From: Plantago ovata
Taxonomy: Eukaryota; Streptophyta; Magnoliopsida; Lamiales; Plantaginaceae
Length of the DNA: 64,000 bases
Direction: 5' to 3'
NCBI GenBank assembly: GCA_028274465.1
Contig: CM051455.1
Location: 46,765,129-46,829,128, forward strand
Position numbers and translations under genes: made by a program. The notes below the pieces were generated by a model, which saw only the letters and a list, made by a program, of their open reading frames with translations, made no database searches and was not told the origin of the DNA. Position 1 is the first letter of the stretch, and each line of letters starts with the position of its first letter. Of the stretch, positions 1 through 10,709 are shown in pieces.

Positions 1-700
1 ATATGTCTTGTAATTAATTAAGGGTTGATATTGCATGTTAGCTTAGTCGTTACTGGGTAGTATTTGTAGTAGTATATATTATGTTAATTTGAAGGTTGTC
101 CTAATTGATGTACCTTGATGTGTGTAATTTATTACTTAAAGACTAGGTTATTTATATACCTGGACCTGACCTTACATGATCACCTCACTTAAGTTATTGT
201 GATTAGTAATATTTAGCATGTTTGGTAAATTTGTTCAGATTCCTTTATTTACTGGGCTATTTCAATACGCATGCTCAGTTTTTCAAGCTTTTGGAACTTG
301 GTTATCATATATATATGGTACTGTAATTTCAATGATCTGATTTGATGTTACTGTTTGGAGCCCATGCCAGGAGTAGATTAACAAGTTACATGGTTAATTA
401 ATTTGTTTAGTGTTGTGACCTTTAAACTTGCTTTTTGTACTCTAAATCTTTAATGCCGGTTTTGGTGAAGAATCTACATGATTAATTAATCAAGTCTTGA
501 ATGCCTTTATTGCTTCAGGGAAGCTAATGATTCGATTATTTCATTTTTTTTTGGAAGTGAAGTTTTGCTATTTAATCACTTTGGTAAACTTCAACAGTAT
601 GTGTCTTTGGTTGTTTTCTTTAATAGGTCAAGCCACTGAAATTTATTTCATTAAAGTGTATGGAATTGATCCTTTTGCATGGCTTAACTCAGTGAGGTTT
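1..700. other. Unassigned AT-rich DNA
   Basis: I see no supported gene. A short stretch near 625-700 follows a tttaatag that could be a splice acceptor and stays open until the gap, but the peptide resembles nothing I recognise and the frame runs into N. This piece is a separate contig from what follows. Confidence 0.5.
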
Positions 701-800
701 NNNNNNNNNNNNNNNNNNNNNNNNNNNNNNNNNNNNNNNNNNNNNNNNNNNNNNNNNNNNNNNNNNNNNNNNNNNNNNNNNNNNNNNNNNNNNNNNNNNN
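701..800. other. Assembly gap, 100 N
   Basis: Exactly 100 N, the usual placeholder for a scaffold join of unknown size. The sequence on the two sides is unrelated, so adjacency is not proven. Confidence 0.98.
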
Positions 801-1224
801 GCCTATCCAATCGCATAATGAAGCTCATGATGCCAAAGGAGTAAACTCGACCCCAACACCGCGGACGGGAACCTCACCGGTCCGTTCATTGTAGTCCGTG
901 AAGGCAATGTAGAAATCCTCCACTACCGCTTGGTCCCAATTTGGCATAACGTCGCCATAGTACTTCCAGCCTCGCCAGTAATGAGCTTGTTGAGCTCTCT
1001 GGACACCATCCAACTGGCTCTCACCAGCCGTGAAGCGAATGCTCCTCTCTGAAATGTACGTGTGATTGTGGGCATGGAAACTCGCTTCGAATGCCTTGCC
1101 CTCCCCGATTGGCGATGCTCGCCGGGTGTGGCCGTTGCTGGGCACTCGAGGTCCCTTCTCCCCTTGATCTCTTGGATCTTCTTGATGCCATTGTACCTAG
1201 AAAAAATATTATTAGATACTTCAA
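801..1224 (-). pseudogene. Second ORF of the next unit, partial at the gap
   Basis: Matches the N-terminal third of the 392-residue ORF at 8409-9587 (same MASRRSKRSRGEGTSSAQQ start). It is broken and then lost in the N run. Treated as a fossil fragment. Confidence 0.8.
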
Positions 1225-2025
1225 GAGACAATGAGACTTAGACTCTTTATACTACTACCAAACAATCTACTTCTACTCTAAGACATGTATACTTTCTTCG
1301 TTTAAAACAAGTCATAACGCAACAGTCGACTCTTAGACGTCAAAACTCACTCAAGTGTCCTTTTGTAACGAGTTTGAAGGCTTGCTAAAAATTCAAGCAC
1401 AGCGAATCGAGAGGCTTTTACACCTCGTTACGATTAGCTAATTCGAATCAAACTAAGCAAACAAACTCGCCATTAGAACTACCCAACCAATCAAACACAT
1501 TCTCATGCAATCACAACATCACCATAATCATATCATAACTCAAATTCAAGGCTAACAATCATCAAACAATTACATAGCAAAAATTCGAATCATAACATAA
1601 CTCAAATTCAAGGCTAACAACCATCAAACAATTACATAGCAAAAATTCGAGCACTAGAGTTCATCATAAATCAAGGGAGCAAAATTCGAATTTAGACATC
1701 ACATCTAGTAAGAAACATGCTTAATAATCATAATCAAACTCTAACTCACCAATGCATAACACAATTGAAGCTAATTAAGATGAAATCCCAAATTCAAGAA
1801 AGTTAGGGTTCATGAGAGGTACCTTTGATTCCTTGTTATGGATGCTTCAAACGTGAAATTTGATCGGTTTAAATGATAGAGGGGGTGATGGGCTTTGTAA
1901 AATGCACAAGATTGCAAGAATTGGTGGAGAATTGAGAGAGATTGAGATTTTTGGGGTGCAAAATCGACAATGGAAGAAGAAAACAAAGTGGGGGGGCTTT
2001 GAATCTCAAGTGCCCCGCTTGCTTT
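1225..2025 (-). other. Non-coding spacer of the Athila-type element, second unit
   Basis: AT-rich, with a local tandem duplication of about 65-70 bp (attcgaatcataacataactcaaattcaaggctaacaa-type unit around 1525-1655). No coding supported. The first unit has the same spacer at about 9588-10389. The cgggaggcaacccg hairpin motif typical of the end of Athila pol is at about 2288-2305 and 10651-10668. Confidence 0.7.
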
Positions 2026-2171
2026 CTTAAGGAAAGCCAAGCGAAGCGCTTGGGCGTCCCAAGCGAAGCGCTTGGCAAGCGGTCCGCTTGGATTTCCAGT
2101 AGGAATTTTCATTCCTACTGGAAATCCAAGCGGACCGCTTGGGCTTTCCAAGCGGTTCGCTTGGACCTGAA
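2026..2171. repeat. Palindrome cluster between protease and second ORF, second unit
   Basis: The copy of the 10390-10532 cluster. The perfect 31-bp inverted repeat is at 2076-2106 and 2111-2141 with a TTTC loop, flanked by further imperfect CCAAGCG palindromes. Confidence 0.9.
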
Positions 2172-2346
2172 GCTCCCAAATCCATTTTTTTTTCAACTTT
2201 TGCTAAATTTTTACCCCAAAAACCTTGTCTAAACAACGAAACAAAACTTTAAACGTGCTTCTAATCTATATGCAATTACCTACAACCTCGGGTTGCCTCC
2301 CGAGAAGCGCCTTCGTTTAAAAGTCGTTGGCTCGACTCATCTTAGC

Positions 2347-4637
2347 TCATGCGGGATCAATTTTGCATCGGGTACTAGACTTCCCCGTCCAAGTGCTCTT
2401 CAAAGCACTAAGTCCCTGCACATCTTGACGAACATAAAGAGGACCAAAGAATCCTACAAGTTCGTTAGTATCAACATAAGCACATGAATTAACTATGGCT
2501 CGCAACGTATGTTGCTTGCCATTTACCTCGAAGCTACATGTACGACGGTACATGTCTATCACCATATGTACTTTGTTGATGAAGGCTCTACCCAAAAGAA
2601 CCACATCCTTGAGCTTTGCGGAGGATGTAGGCATGACGATGAATTTGTCTTGACCTCTACACCGGCAACTCTTACCACTAGATTCTCGATCACACCCAAT
2701 GGCTTCTTCATAGACCCATCCGCCAATTGCACCATGCACTTCATTGGTCTTAAGCCAAACAAACCCGACTCTTCGTACACGTTCAAAGGTATGAAATTCA
2801 CACCCGCTCCCGTGTCTAGAGTTGCCACTATTCCATCCTTCTTACCCAAGCCGATTTCCACATCAAATCTCTCTTGGATAGGCACTTCCACAATATCCAC
2901 CAACTCATCCTCAGACGATGAGTTTTCATTCACTTCCTCCACTATCGCATCAGATTGTGCGACCACTTTCTCTTCCACAACTACCTTAGGAGTCTCAGGC
3001 TCCTCACTCACCTTGCAAGTTTCAGTTATCTTGCAACTTGGCACCTCGACTAGTGCATTGTCTCTCACAACCGTGATCTCCACGGGCAAATCTGTCACCA
3101 CGGTTATGGCCATAGCATTCTCCGTGTTTCCGGGAAACTTCCCTTGCTCTCTACTCGCCCCTCGATCTATAAGATCTTGTAGATTCTTATGGAGATTGCT
3201 ACTACTAGCCTCAAGCTTCTCAAAGCGTAGATTGTTAGTAGCCTCATTACGATAGTAATGCTCCATGAATTTGTTCGTCTTCATAACCAGATCATTGCGT
3301 GAAGAGACAAGAGGTGAAGGAAGCACCCCTCCACCTTGTGGTCCCGAACTAGCAACCTGAGGTGGAGGTGTAGGATTAGAAGGCGGTGCTCCTTCATACC
3401 AATTGTTCCCATAGCTGGGACGACTTCTATCTTGATTAGGCCCATAGGCATTTTGATCCGAGTTATGAAAATAACCACGGTTGCCTTGATTCTGGTACCC
3501 ACCTCGGGGTCCACGGTTTTGTGGCCTCACATTGCCATAACCTTGCCCGTAGTTCACATCTCCAACTACTTGCTCTCCCTCAGCAGCATATACTTCTTGT
3601 CGGACATCGTTCGTGATGTATTGCTCTCTAGCAAATTCAGAACGACATAAGTAGGCCGGGTGCCCATAGTTCTTGCACACACCACAAACTTCCGTAGAAG
3701 GAGAAGGAACGCTTTGCCTCAAAGCTTGCTTCATTTCATGGGCGAACCCATCGAAGGCATTTTGCTCCACTACTACCTTGGCCTCACCTCTTTGCTCCTT
3801 TTGGAGCACACGAGCCCTCACATTCCGGTTTTGGGAATTCCGGTACATCATGTCCAGCTTCACTTGGGCTTGAGAAGGAAGCAACTCCCCCATACTACCT
3901 CCACAAATACTATCCACTTGAGATTGAATCTCAGGATGTAGACCATTGTAAAAGAATTGGAGAAGCTGACCTTTGTCATACCCGTTATGTGGGCATCGAT
4001 GATGCAACCCCATGAAACGATCATAGGCCTCGTGGAAAGGCTCATCGTACCTCTGCTCGAAGGAGCTAATTTGGCTCTTCATAGCCATTGTCTTGGAAGC
4101 AGGGTAGTAACGCTCCATGAACTTATCAAAACATAGATCCCATGTCGTCAAAGACCCGGCCTCCAAAGTATTGAGCCAAGCCTTTGCACGATCGCCTAGC
4201 CCCATAGAAAAGACCTTCATGCGGAGATCATCATCTGTAACACCAGCTCCTGGGCGCCCAATATGGAGAACAAAGTTCTCGAGCTCATTCAAGTACCCTA
4301 TCACGTCCTCATTAGCCATCCCATAGAATTTGGGAAGTTGTTGGAACATGTGATTCTTGATCTCCAAGTTCCTGGTGGCATCATTGAGGACAATTGCTGG
4401 TCCTCTAGCCCCAACCGTAGGCTTAGTAAGTGTACGTATAGGTCTCTCCGCCATTTCACCTTCCAAGTAAACAGATTCAAGAATTGGCTCCAAAAGATAA
4501 GAAGAAGACTCTTCCCGAGCTCTAGATGCTACTCCTTCAAACTCGAGATTCAAATTCCTCCTTCTCCTTTGAAACAAATGATCGATCTCGTCTTCAAAAG
4601 GTTCAATAATAGGTCCACCCGTTCGGGTTCTAGGCAT
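2347..4637 (-). CDS. gag-pro: Athila-type gag and protease region, second unit
   Basis: This is the same product as the first unit's gag-pro with only a few amino-acid differences: gag domain, CCHC knuckle, low-complexity Gly/Asn linker and DTGA protease core, in the same order and spacing. The ATG at about 4637 is the matching start. Near identity and a shared broken protease part indicate that the state of the gene predates the tandem duplication. Confidence 0.85.
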
Positions 4638-4759
4638 GCACTCACCTGAAATACAAAATAGTGAGTATCTCAAGCAAAAAGAAACAAAAACAGAAATAAG
4701 ACAAAGAAGAGATGTTGGCTGAAAAAACCAAAACAAAAACACCAACCAAAGGAGTTAAG

Positions 4760-4777
4760 TCCCCAACAACGGCGCCA
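4760..4777 (-). other. Primer-binding site, tRNA-Asp type, second unit
   Basis: The minus strand reads TGGCGCCGTTGTTGGGGA, the same PBS as in the first unit with one further change. Its presence downstream of the shared LTR shows that the second unit is a real internal region. Confidence 0.85.
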
Positions 4778-4780
4778 AAT

Positions 4781-6173
4781 TGATGATGTCGTTTTTCACC
4801 AATTAAATTTGTTTAAAAGCCTAAGAACACTTATCACTACACAAACTAGAGTGCAATGGCAAGTTGTCCCCGAGTGTCGTTCTCTCGGGACCTAACGTGG
4901 CTTTGTTTGAGGTTTTTGCTAGCAATTTCAGTCAACGAATTCAATTGTTTGTAGAATCGTTTTCTTTAGAACCAAGCAACGAGAAATCAGATTTATGTAA
5001 ATCAAGTTTGGAAAACGGTTGGTGGTAGAAATCAAATACACATGCATGGGTTACGAATATGCTCACAAGTTCAGTGCGTAAAACCTTCGATCAAGTCTGC
5101 TAAGCAACTCGTCTAGGCAACTTTAAGACACACATCATGAAAGATCACTATCAATACTTTAGAGGTGCTTGTCACCAACACCATTTATCTAGCATGCTGC
5201 AAATCTCTAACATACAATCCTATAGCTTTCATTGACCAAGAGTTTGTCACTATACTCAATTCGAATATATTTTATAGGCAACTAAGAATCATATGAAGGG
5301 ATTTGCAGCAAGATTGAATCACAATCTCATGTAAGCATAAACATAACCCATAGCATGCATATTCTACATTCTACCACCAACACAAAAGATTTAGCTACTC
5401 ATATTCATCAATTCATATGAATAATAATCAGAATACATCATATCAAACTACAAGACAAGAGAGTGATACAAGTTACCACCAAAGCTGTCACTAATCGGTG
5501 GAAAGCAAAGAAAACCTCTCCGTAGATGATTACAAAGGATGAATCCCAATCAAAACCTTGAATCCCAAGCTAAAATACAATGTAATCTGAGTTTTCTCTG
5601 AGTTTTGGGGCTTAGGAGCTCTCCAAAACGAAGTTACAGTTCAAAACATATTCAAAAAATGATCAAAGATCAGATCTAAGAAGAAAAATCCGAAAACGTA
5701 ACCGCTGCCAAGCGGACCGCTTGGAGAAGCCAAGCAGAGCGCTTGGCAAGCGAAGCGCTTCGGGCACTCCAAGCGCTTCGCTTGGCTTCTGTGCCAAAGC
5801 TCCTGGAAATTGAAGCGGAGCGCTTCACTATTCCAGGCGCTTAGCTTGGCTCCTGGGCAGAATTTTGTCTTCAAACTCAATCTTTTTGCCCTCGCATGGC
5901 CCTCGGGTGCCTTCGACTCATCCTTCTCGATGCTTATTGATGCTCAAACACTTACGAACAAGCCACGGAGATTGGGGAACTTCAACGGGGCCATCTTTTC
6001 CATCAAAAAGGCTCGTTTTTAGCTCCAAAAACGCCGTTTCGTACCTAAATGCCTGAAAATGCAGAAAACACGAAACGTGACACTATTCTACAAAACTAAC
6101 CAAAAAACAAGGCTAGAAGATAGCAAAAGAAGGTAAAAAAGACAAGATGAACGCGTCAAAAATACGTTCATCA
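4781..6173 (-). repeat. Shared LTR: 3' LTR of one unit and 5' LTR of the next
   Basis: About 1393 bp, beginning TGATGAACGT at 6173 and ending CATCATCA at 4781 on the minus strand. A G-rich polypurine tract lies just before its start (6174-6195) and a PBS just after its end (4760-4777). The same LTR therefore closes one element and opens the next, which is the signature of LTR-LTR recombination or tandem amplification. Confidence 0.9.
5705..5860. repeat. Palindrome cluster inside the shared LTR
   Basis: Arms of the AAGCG/CGCTT type (CCAAGCGGACCGCTTGG, CCAAGCGCTTCGCTTGG, GAAGCGGAGCGCTTC). The other LTR carries the same cluster at about 14085-14236. Being in the LTR, it would be near or in the transcript end. 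Confidence 0.85.
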
Positions 6174-6195
6174 AACTCCCCAAACCAAACCTTTG
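6174..6195 (-). other. Polypurine tract of the pol-less Athila-type element
   Basis: The minus strand reads GGTTTGGTTTGGGGAGTT directly before the LTR start, where plus-strand priming is expected. A second similar motif preceded by GAGGACGAGCAAAAG lies at about 7612-7645. Confidence 0.75.
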
Positions 6196-8408
6196 CTTGT
6201 CCTCAAGCAACAAACTATCCTAAATGCAACACAAAAGGAGTCTCATGCCAAGTAAAGTGAACTAATCTATTGAATCTACCAAATGCTTATGAACAAAACC
6301 AAATGAGCATGACATGCAAATAGGTTGAAGTATGCCTCGATTGCGAATATACACATTCTCAAGGGCACTTGGTTAAACAAAGGAGTCTCACGTAACATCT
6401 TCTACCTGGACCTGGTCAGTGACGACACAATGATGCATGTTATCATACTACAATTGCCCCGTGCCTCTGAAACCGAGGACTTACTTCTATTCACCAAGCG
6501 AGACTTTTCCTCAAGAGAGGGCGAACCAATACTGGCTCTCATCAAACGAAGGAGGGTTCCCTTAGATAGATAACACTCCCCTATTCTACCCAGACTCTCA
6601 AGAATGAGCCTCTTTCAACCACTTCTTGAATAGCAAGATGAGGGTGGTCAAGAACAGGCCTTGGACAAAGGCGACACGAAACGAAAGATGGAATTTACAA
6701 CTCGACACTTCAATAACAAATATTTACATGACACTTGACACTTTACTAGACTGCTTTTGGCTTGCAACGACCCTTCTTTTGCTTTTGGGTCTTATTCTTT
6801 ATTTTCTTTCTTCCTTTTTTTATTTTCTCTTTTCTTTTTTTTCTTTTCTTTTTTTTTCTTCTTTTCGTTTTCTCTTTCTCTTTTTTTTTTGTATATAGGG
6901 GCAAGCAGCAGTACTAAGTGTCAAAAAACACCTCCCCAAACTTATTCGAGCACAAAGACGAAAAAGAAAAGGAAAGACTCTTTTTACAAAGACACCTCCC
7001 CAAACCTATTTGAAAGAATAGGTTGGGACACAAAACAAAAAGAAAAAGAAAAAGGAAACTTTACAACGACTCAAAGACGAAAGACAAGATCAACGAAGCA
7101 ACCCCCTCCCAAACCTATTCGATAGAATAGGTTTAATACAAGGAATCGCACACCTCACACTACCCCCTTCCTAGGCATTTGGCAATCTCTAATCGAGGTG
7201 AAGAACTTGTCGCCTCTTACGTACATTATTACACGGGTTACAACCATAGACTCTAACATGCATCATTTCATAAGGCCATCGTGAACTGCAGCAGAAGAAA
7301 CACCACTCAAGGTGATGTCGAGACTACTAAGCTTAACTAGTGCACATGCGAATGTGACAAACCAAGCGAGACAAGCCTCAAACTACTTGCAAAGTGATGC
7401 AACATATGATCAAAGGTCATAAACACTTAGTCTACTCAATAAAAAAGTTCGAAAGACTTGGCAATAAACTCCACACACAACAACGTGCAACAACTAATCT
7501 AGGGATGATATGCATGCAAAAATTTGAAAAACACGAACACGACAAATCACATGAACTTGAGTAAAATCAGGCATGTACGAACCACACAAGCATATAGTAC
7601 TGAAAATCCAATACCCCCTCCCCAAACCTAAACTTTTGCTCGTCCTCGAGCAAAGAAAAGTTGAAAGAAAAGGAAAAATTGGATTGAAAGTACACTTCCC
7701 TGAGATAAAGGTTCGTGTCCAATCTCCTATATATGAGTAGTACCTGAAAGGACTCAAGAAACAAGTGAAAACGGGTGCGCAAAGGTGAGAAGAATGGAAA
7801 AACGAGGAAAATCTGGGTACAGGGTCCAAGCGGACCGCTTGGCGGGAGCCAAGCGGTTCGCTTGGTCAAGCGGAGCGCTTGGGAGGCTCCAGGCGCTCCG
7901 CTTGAATTTCCAGGAAGTTACAAAACTTCCTGGAATTTGAAGCGGACCGCTTGGCCCTTCCAAGCGCTTCGCTTGGCCCTGTTTCCAGATTTTCGATGTT
8001 TTTTCCTATCTTAATCACCTAAGGCACCAAGACAAAAAAAAGACTAAACTAATCACGACAAAAGGCACACAGGCCACAACTACAAAAGCGAATAAAGAGT
8101 ACAAGAGTCAAAAGTCATAGCATCATACAACCAAATCGAAATGAAGAGTTTCAACCAACAATAGTAAACGAGCCAAAATAACGATAATATACAAATACTA
8201 CCGATAAATGTGGCCCCTGTCGGCTGGTGTCTCTAGGAGTAGGGGTCGTAGGGGGTGTTAGGAAAGTCACTCCCACTACCACCGGTCTGATCATGGAAAG
8301 GGTACCCCGGAATTCGGCGAGCTAAGGCATCATAGCGGTTCATCGTCGCCTCCTGGTGGGCTCTCCAACGCCTAGTGTCCTATGCTCGAGCGGCCTCCCA
8401 ACGCTGAT
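6196..8408 (-). other. 3' spacer of the Athila-type element
   Basis: Lies between the second ORF and the shared LTR. It holds a strong pyrimidine tract (about 6770-6895 on the plus strand), several repeats of a CTCCCCAAACCTATT-like motif (about 6929, 6990, 7105, 7617) and the palindrome cluster at 7822-7980. I see no convincing gene; the small ORFs here are chance or low complexity. Confidence 0.7.
7822..7980. repeat. Palindrome cluster in the 3' spacer
   Basis: A third internal cluster: CCAAGCGGACCGCTTGG, CCAAGCGGTTCGCTTGG, then an imperfect inverted repeat around ttccaggaagtt and aacttcctggaa, then more AAGCG/CGCTT arms. It has the same architecture as the other clusters but is not a copy of them. 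Confidence 0.85.
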
Positions 8409-9587
8409 CTACACGCCCTGGTAATCATCCCAACGCTGCTCCTCCATCACACGGAAGTCCTCCCACCTCCTGACTTCGCGCTCCTCAAATCCCCGGAATT
8501 GCTCGGTGAGCTGGGTCGACTGAGCCTCCAACATGGTGGTTTGGAAGCTACCAAACTGATCGACCAAGATCTGGCTGAACCCCGAGAAGTCGAAGCTTCC
8601 TTGGCCGGCCGTAGGCGGAGGTGGAGGAGGTGTCACATGGCGCGTAACCCTCGGTTGCATGGGTTCTCCTTGCTGAGCGCACCATGTCCCATACATCTCA
8701 TTGTACGTATCAATGTTGATGGACTTCTTCGGCTTCTTGTCCAGTACGAGGTCGGGAACTCCGGCCTCCTGGCACATGGCCGTGATCAAGTTACCAAAGG
8801 CAAGCTTCCGTTTGGCATTACGGCGGCGCTTGAATTCCTCGAAGATGACGACGCCAGGAGTGAGAGGAAAATCATGCAAGAGAGCATGGACTAGGACTCC
8901 GTAATAGGACTGAACCTCGGAATCATGTATGCTAGGGATCAGATTGGCTTGAACGAACTTCAACATCATCCTTGCCTCGAAGGTGAGATCGTTGTGGCGC
9001 AAAATCCGGGGTGGCTCATCAGGCAATTCATAATCGTCCACGGTAATGCCATTCAGTACCTCCATGGGGTAGTGATCAGACTCCCGGTCGTAGACATAGA
9101 GCTCCGCGGGATCAAATCTCTCGTGGATTGTAGGCCGGCGGTTTGGATCCCGCATCAGTGGCCTATCCAATCGCATGATGAAGCTCGTGATGCTCAAAGG
9201 AGTAAACTCGACCCCAACACCGCGGACGGGAACCTCACCGATCCATTCATTGTAGTCCGTGAAGGCAATGTAGAAATCCTCCACTACCGCTTGGTCCCAA
9301 TTTGGCATAACCTCGCCATAGTACTTCCAGCCTCGCTCAGTAATGAGCTTGTTGAGCTCTCTGGCACCATCCAACTGGCTCTCACCAGCCGTGAAGCGAA
9401 TGCTCCTCTCCGAAATGTACGTGTGCTTGGGGGCATGGAAACTCGCTTCGAATTGCCTTGCCCTCCCCGATTGGCGATGCTCGCCGGGTGTGGCCGTTTG
9501 CTGGGCACTCGAGGTCCCTTCTCCCCTTGATCTCTTGGATCTTCTTGATGCCATTGTACCTAGAAAAATATTATTAGATAACTTCAA
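8409..9587 (-). CDS. Second ORF with plant-transposon-protein domain (PF20167-like)
   Basis: A 392-residue ORF starting MASRRSKRSRG. Residues about 60-260 resemble the putative plant transposon protein domain found in Athila-type elements. The match includes the VEDFYIAFTDYN segment, a long LTFEARMMLKFVQANLIPS segment and FGNLITAMCQEAGVP. A basic N-terminus (KRSRGEGTSS), a proline run (TPPPPPPTAG) and a Gln/Glu-rich, coiled-coil-like C-terminus flank it. It occupies the slot after gag-pro where Athila elements carry their third ORF. Its function is unknown to me; it looks whole. Confidence 0.75.
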   Translation of the reverse strand: MKLSNNIFLGTMASRRSKRSRGEGTSSAQQTATPGEHRQSGRARQFEASFHAPKHTYISERSIRFTAGESQLDGARELNKLITERGWKYYGEVMPNWDQAVVEDFYIAFTDYNEWIGEVPVRGVGVEFTPLSITSFIMRLDRPLMRDPNRRPTIHERFDPAELYVYDRESDHYPMEVLNGITVDDYELPDEPPRILRHNDLTFEARMMLKFVQANLIPSIHDSEVQSYYGVLVHALLHDFPLTPGVVIFEEFKRRRNAKRKLAFGNLITAMCQEAGVPDLVLDKKPKKSINIDTYNEMYGTWCAQQGEPMQPRVTRHVTPPPPPPTAGQGSFDFSGFSQILVDQFGSFQTTMLEAQSTQLTEQFRGFEEREVRRWEDFRVMEEQRWDDYQGV

Positions 9588-10389
9588 GAGACAATGAGAC
9601 TTAGACTCTTATACTACTACCAAACAATCTACTTCTACTCTAAGACAAGTATACTTTCTTCGTTTAAAACAAGTCATAACGCAACAAGTCGACTCTTAGA
9701 CGTCAAAACTCACTCAAGTGTCCTTTTTAACGAGTTTGAAGGCTTGCTAAAATTCAAGCACAGCGAATCGAGAGGCTTTTACACCTCGTTACGATTAGCT
9801 AATTCGAATCAAACCAAGCAAACAAACTCGCCATTAGAACTACCCAACCAATCCAACACATTCTCATGCAATTACAACATCACCATAATCATATCATAAC
9901 TCAAATTCAAGGCTAACAATCATCAAACAATTACATAGCAAAAATTCGAATCATAACATAACTCAAATTCAAGGCTAACAACCATCAAACAATTACATAG
10001 CAAAAATTCGAGCACTATAGTTCATCATAAATCAAGGGGAGCAAAATTCGAATTTAGACATCACATCTAGTAAGAAACATGCTTAATAATCATAATCAAA
10101 CTCTAACTCACCAATGCATAACACAATTGAAGCTAATTAAGATGAAATCCCAAATTCAAGAAAGTTAGGGTTCATGAGAGGTACCTTTGATTCCTTGTTA
10201 TGGATGCTTCAAACGTGAAATTTGATCGGTTTAAATGATAGAGGGGGTGATGGGCTTTGTAAAATGCACAAGATTGCAAGAATTGGTGGAGAATTGAGAG
10301 AGATTGAGATTTTTGGGGTGCAAAATCGGCAATGGAAGAAGAAAACAAAGTGGGGGGGCTTTGAATCTCAAGTGCCCCGCTTGCTTCCT

Positions 10390-10532
10390 TAAGGAAAGCC
10401 AAGCGAAGCGCTTGGGCGTCCCAAGCGAAGCGCTTGGCAAGCGGTCCGCTTGGATTTCCAGTAGGAATTTTCATTCCTACTGGAAATCCAAGCGGACCGC
10501 TTGAGCTTTCCAAGCGGTTCGCTTGGGACCTG
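10390..10532. repeat. Palindrome cluster between protease and second ORF, first unit
   Basis: Five or more near-palindromes of the type CCAAGCGAAGCGCTTGG or CCAAGCGGACCGCTTGG lie in tandem. Two of them belong to a perfect 31-bp inverted repeat (10438-10468 with 10473-10503, 4-nt loop). No coding is seen. Confidence 0.9.
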
Positions 10533-10709
10533 AAGCTCCCAAATCCATTTTTTTTTCAACTTTTGCTAAATTTTTACCCCAAAAACCTTGTCTAAACAAC
10601 GAAACAAAACTTTAAACGTGCTTCTAATCTATATGCAATTACCTACAACCTCGGGTTGCCTCCCGAGAAGCGCCTTCGTTTAAAAGTCGTTGGCTCGACT
10701 CATCTTAGC

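Noticed and set aside
497-844. 115-residue plus-strand ORF crossing the first gap
   Set aside because: A third of it is N, the two sides are different contigs, and the peptide matches nothing.
1942-2236. Short ORFs on both strands through the palindrome clusters
   Set aside because: They only translate the palindromes, which read open on both strands by symmetry; no protein family.
2509-3255. Long plus-strand ORF opposite gag-pro (also 10872-11594)
   Set aside because: Serine/threonine-rich shadow of the minus-strand gag-pro coding; no independent signals.
4760-4777. tRNA-Asp gene fragment
   Set aside because: Only the 18-nt 3' complement is present and it sits at the LTR edge, so it is a primer-binding site. 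I saw no tRNA or rRNA gene in the window.
6757-7125. Phe/Ser-rich ORF over the pyrimidine tract
   Set aside because: Low-complexity translation of a C/T run.
8382-9530. Plus-strand ORFs opposite the second Athila ORF
   Set aside because: Shadow frames of the 392-residue minus-strand ORF.
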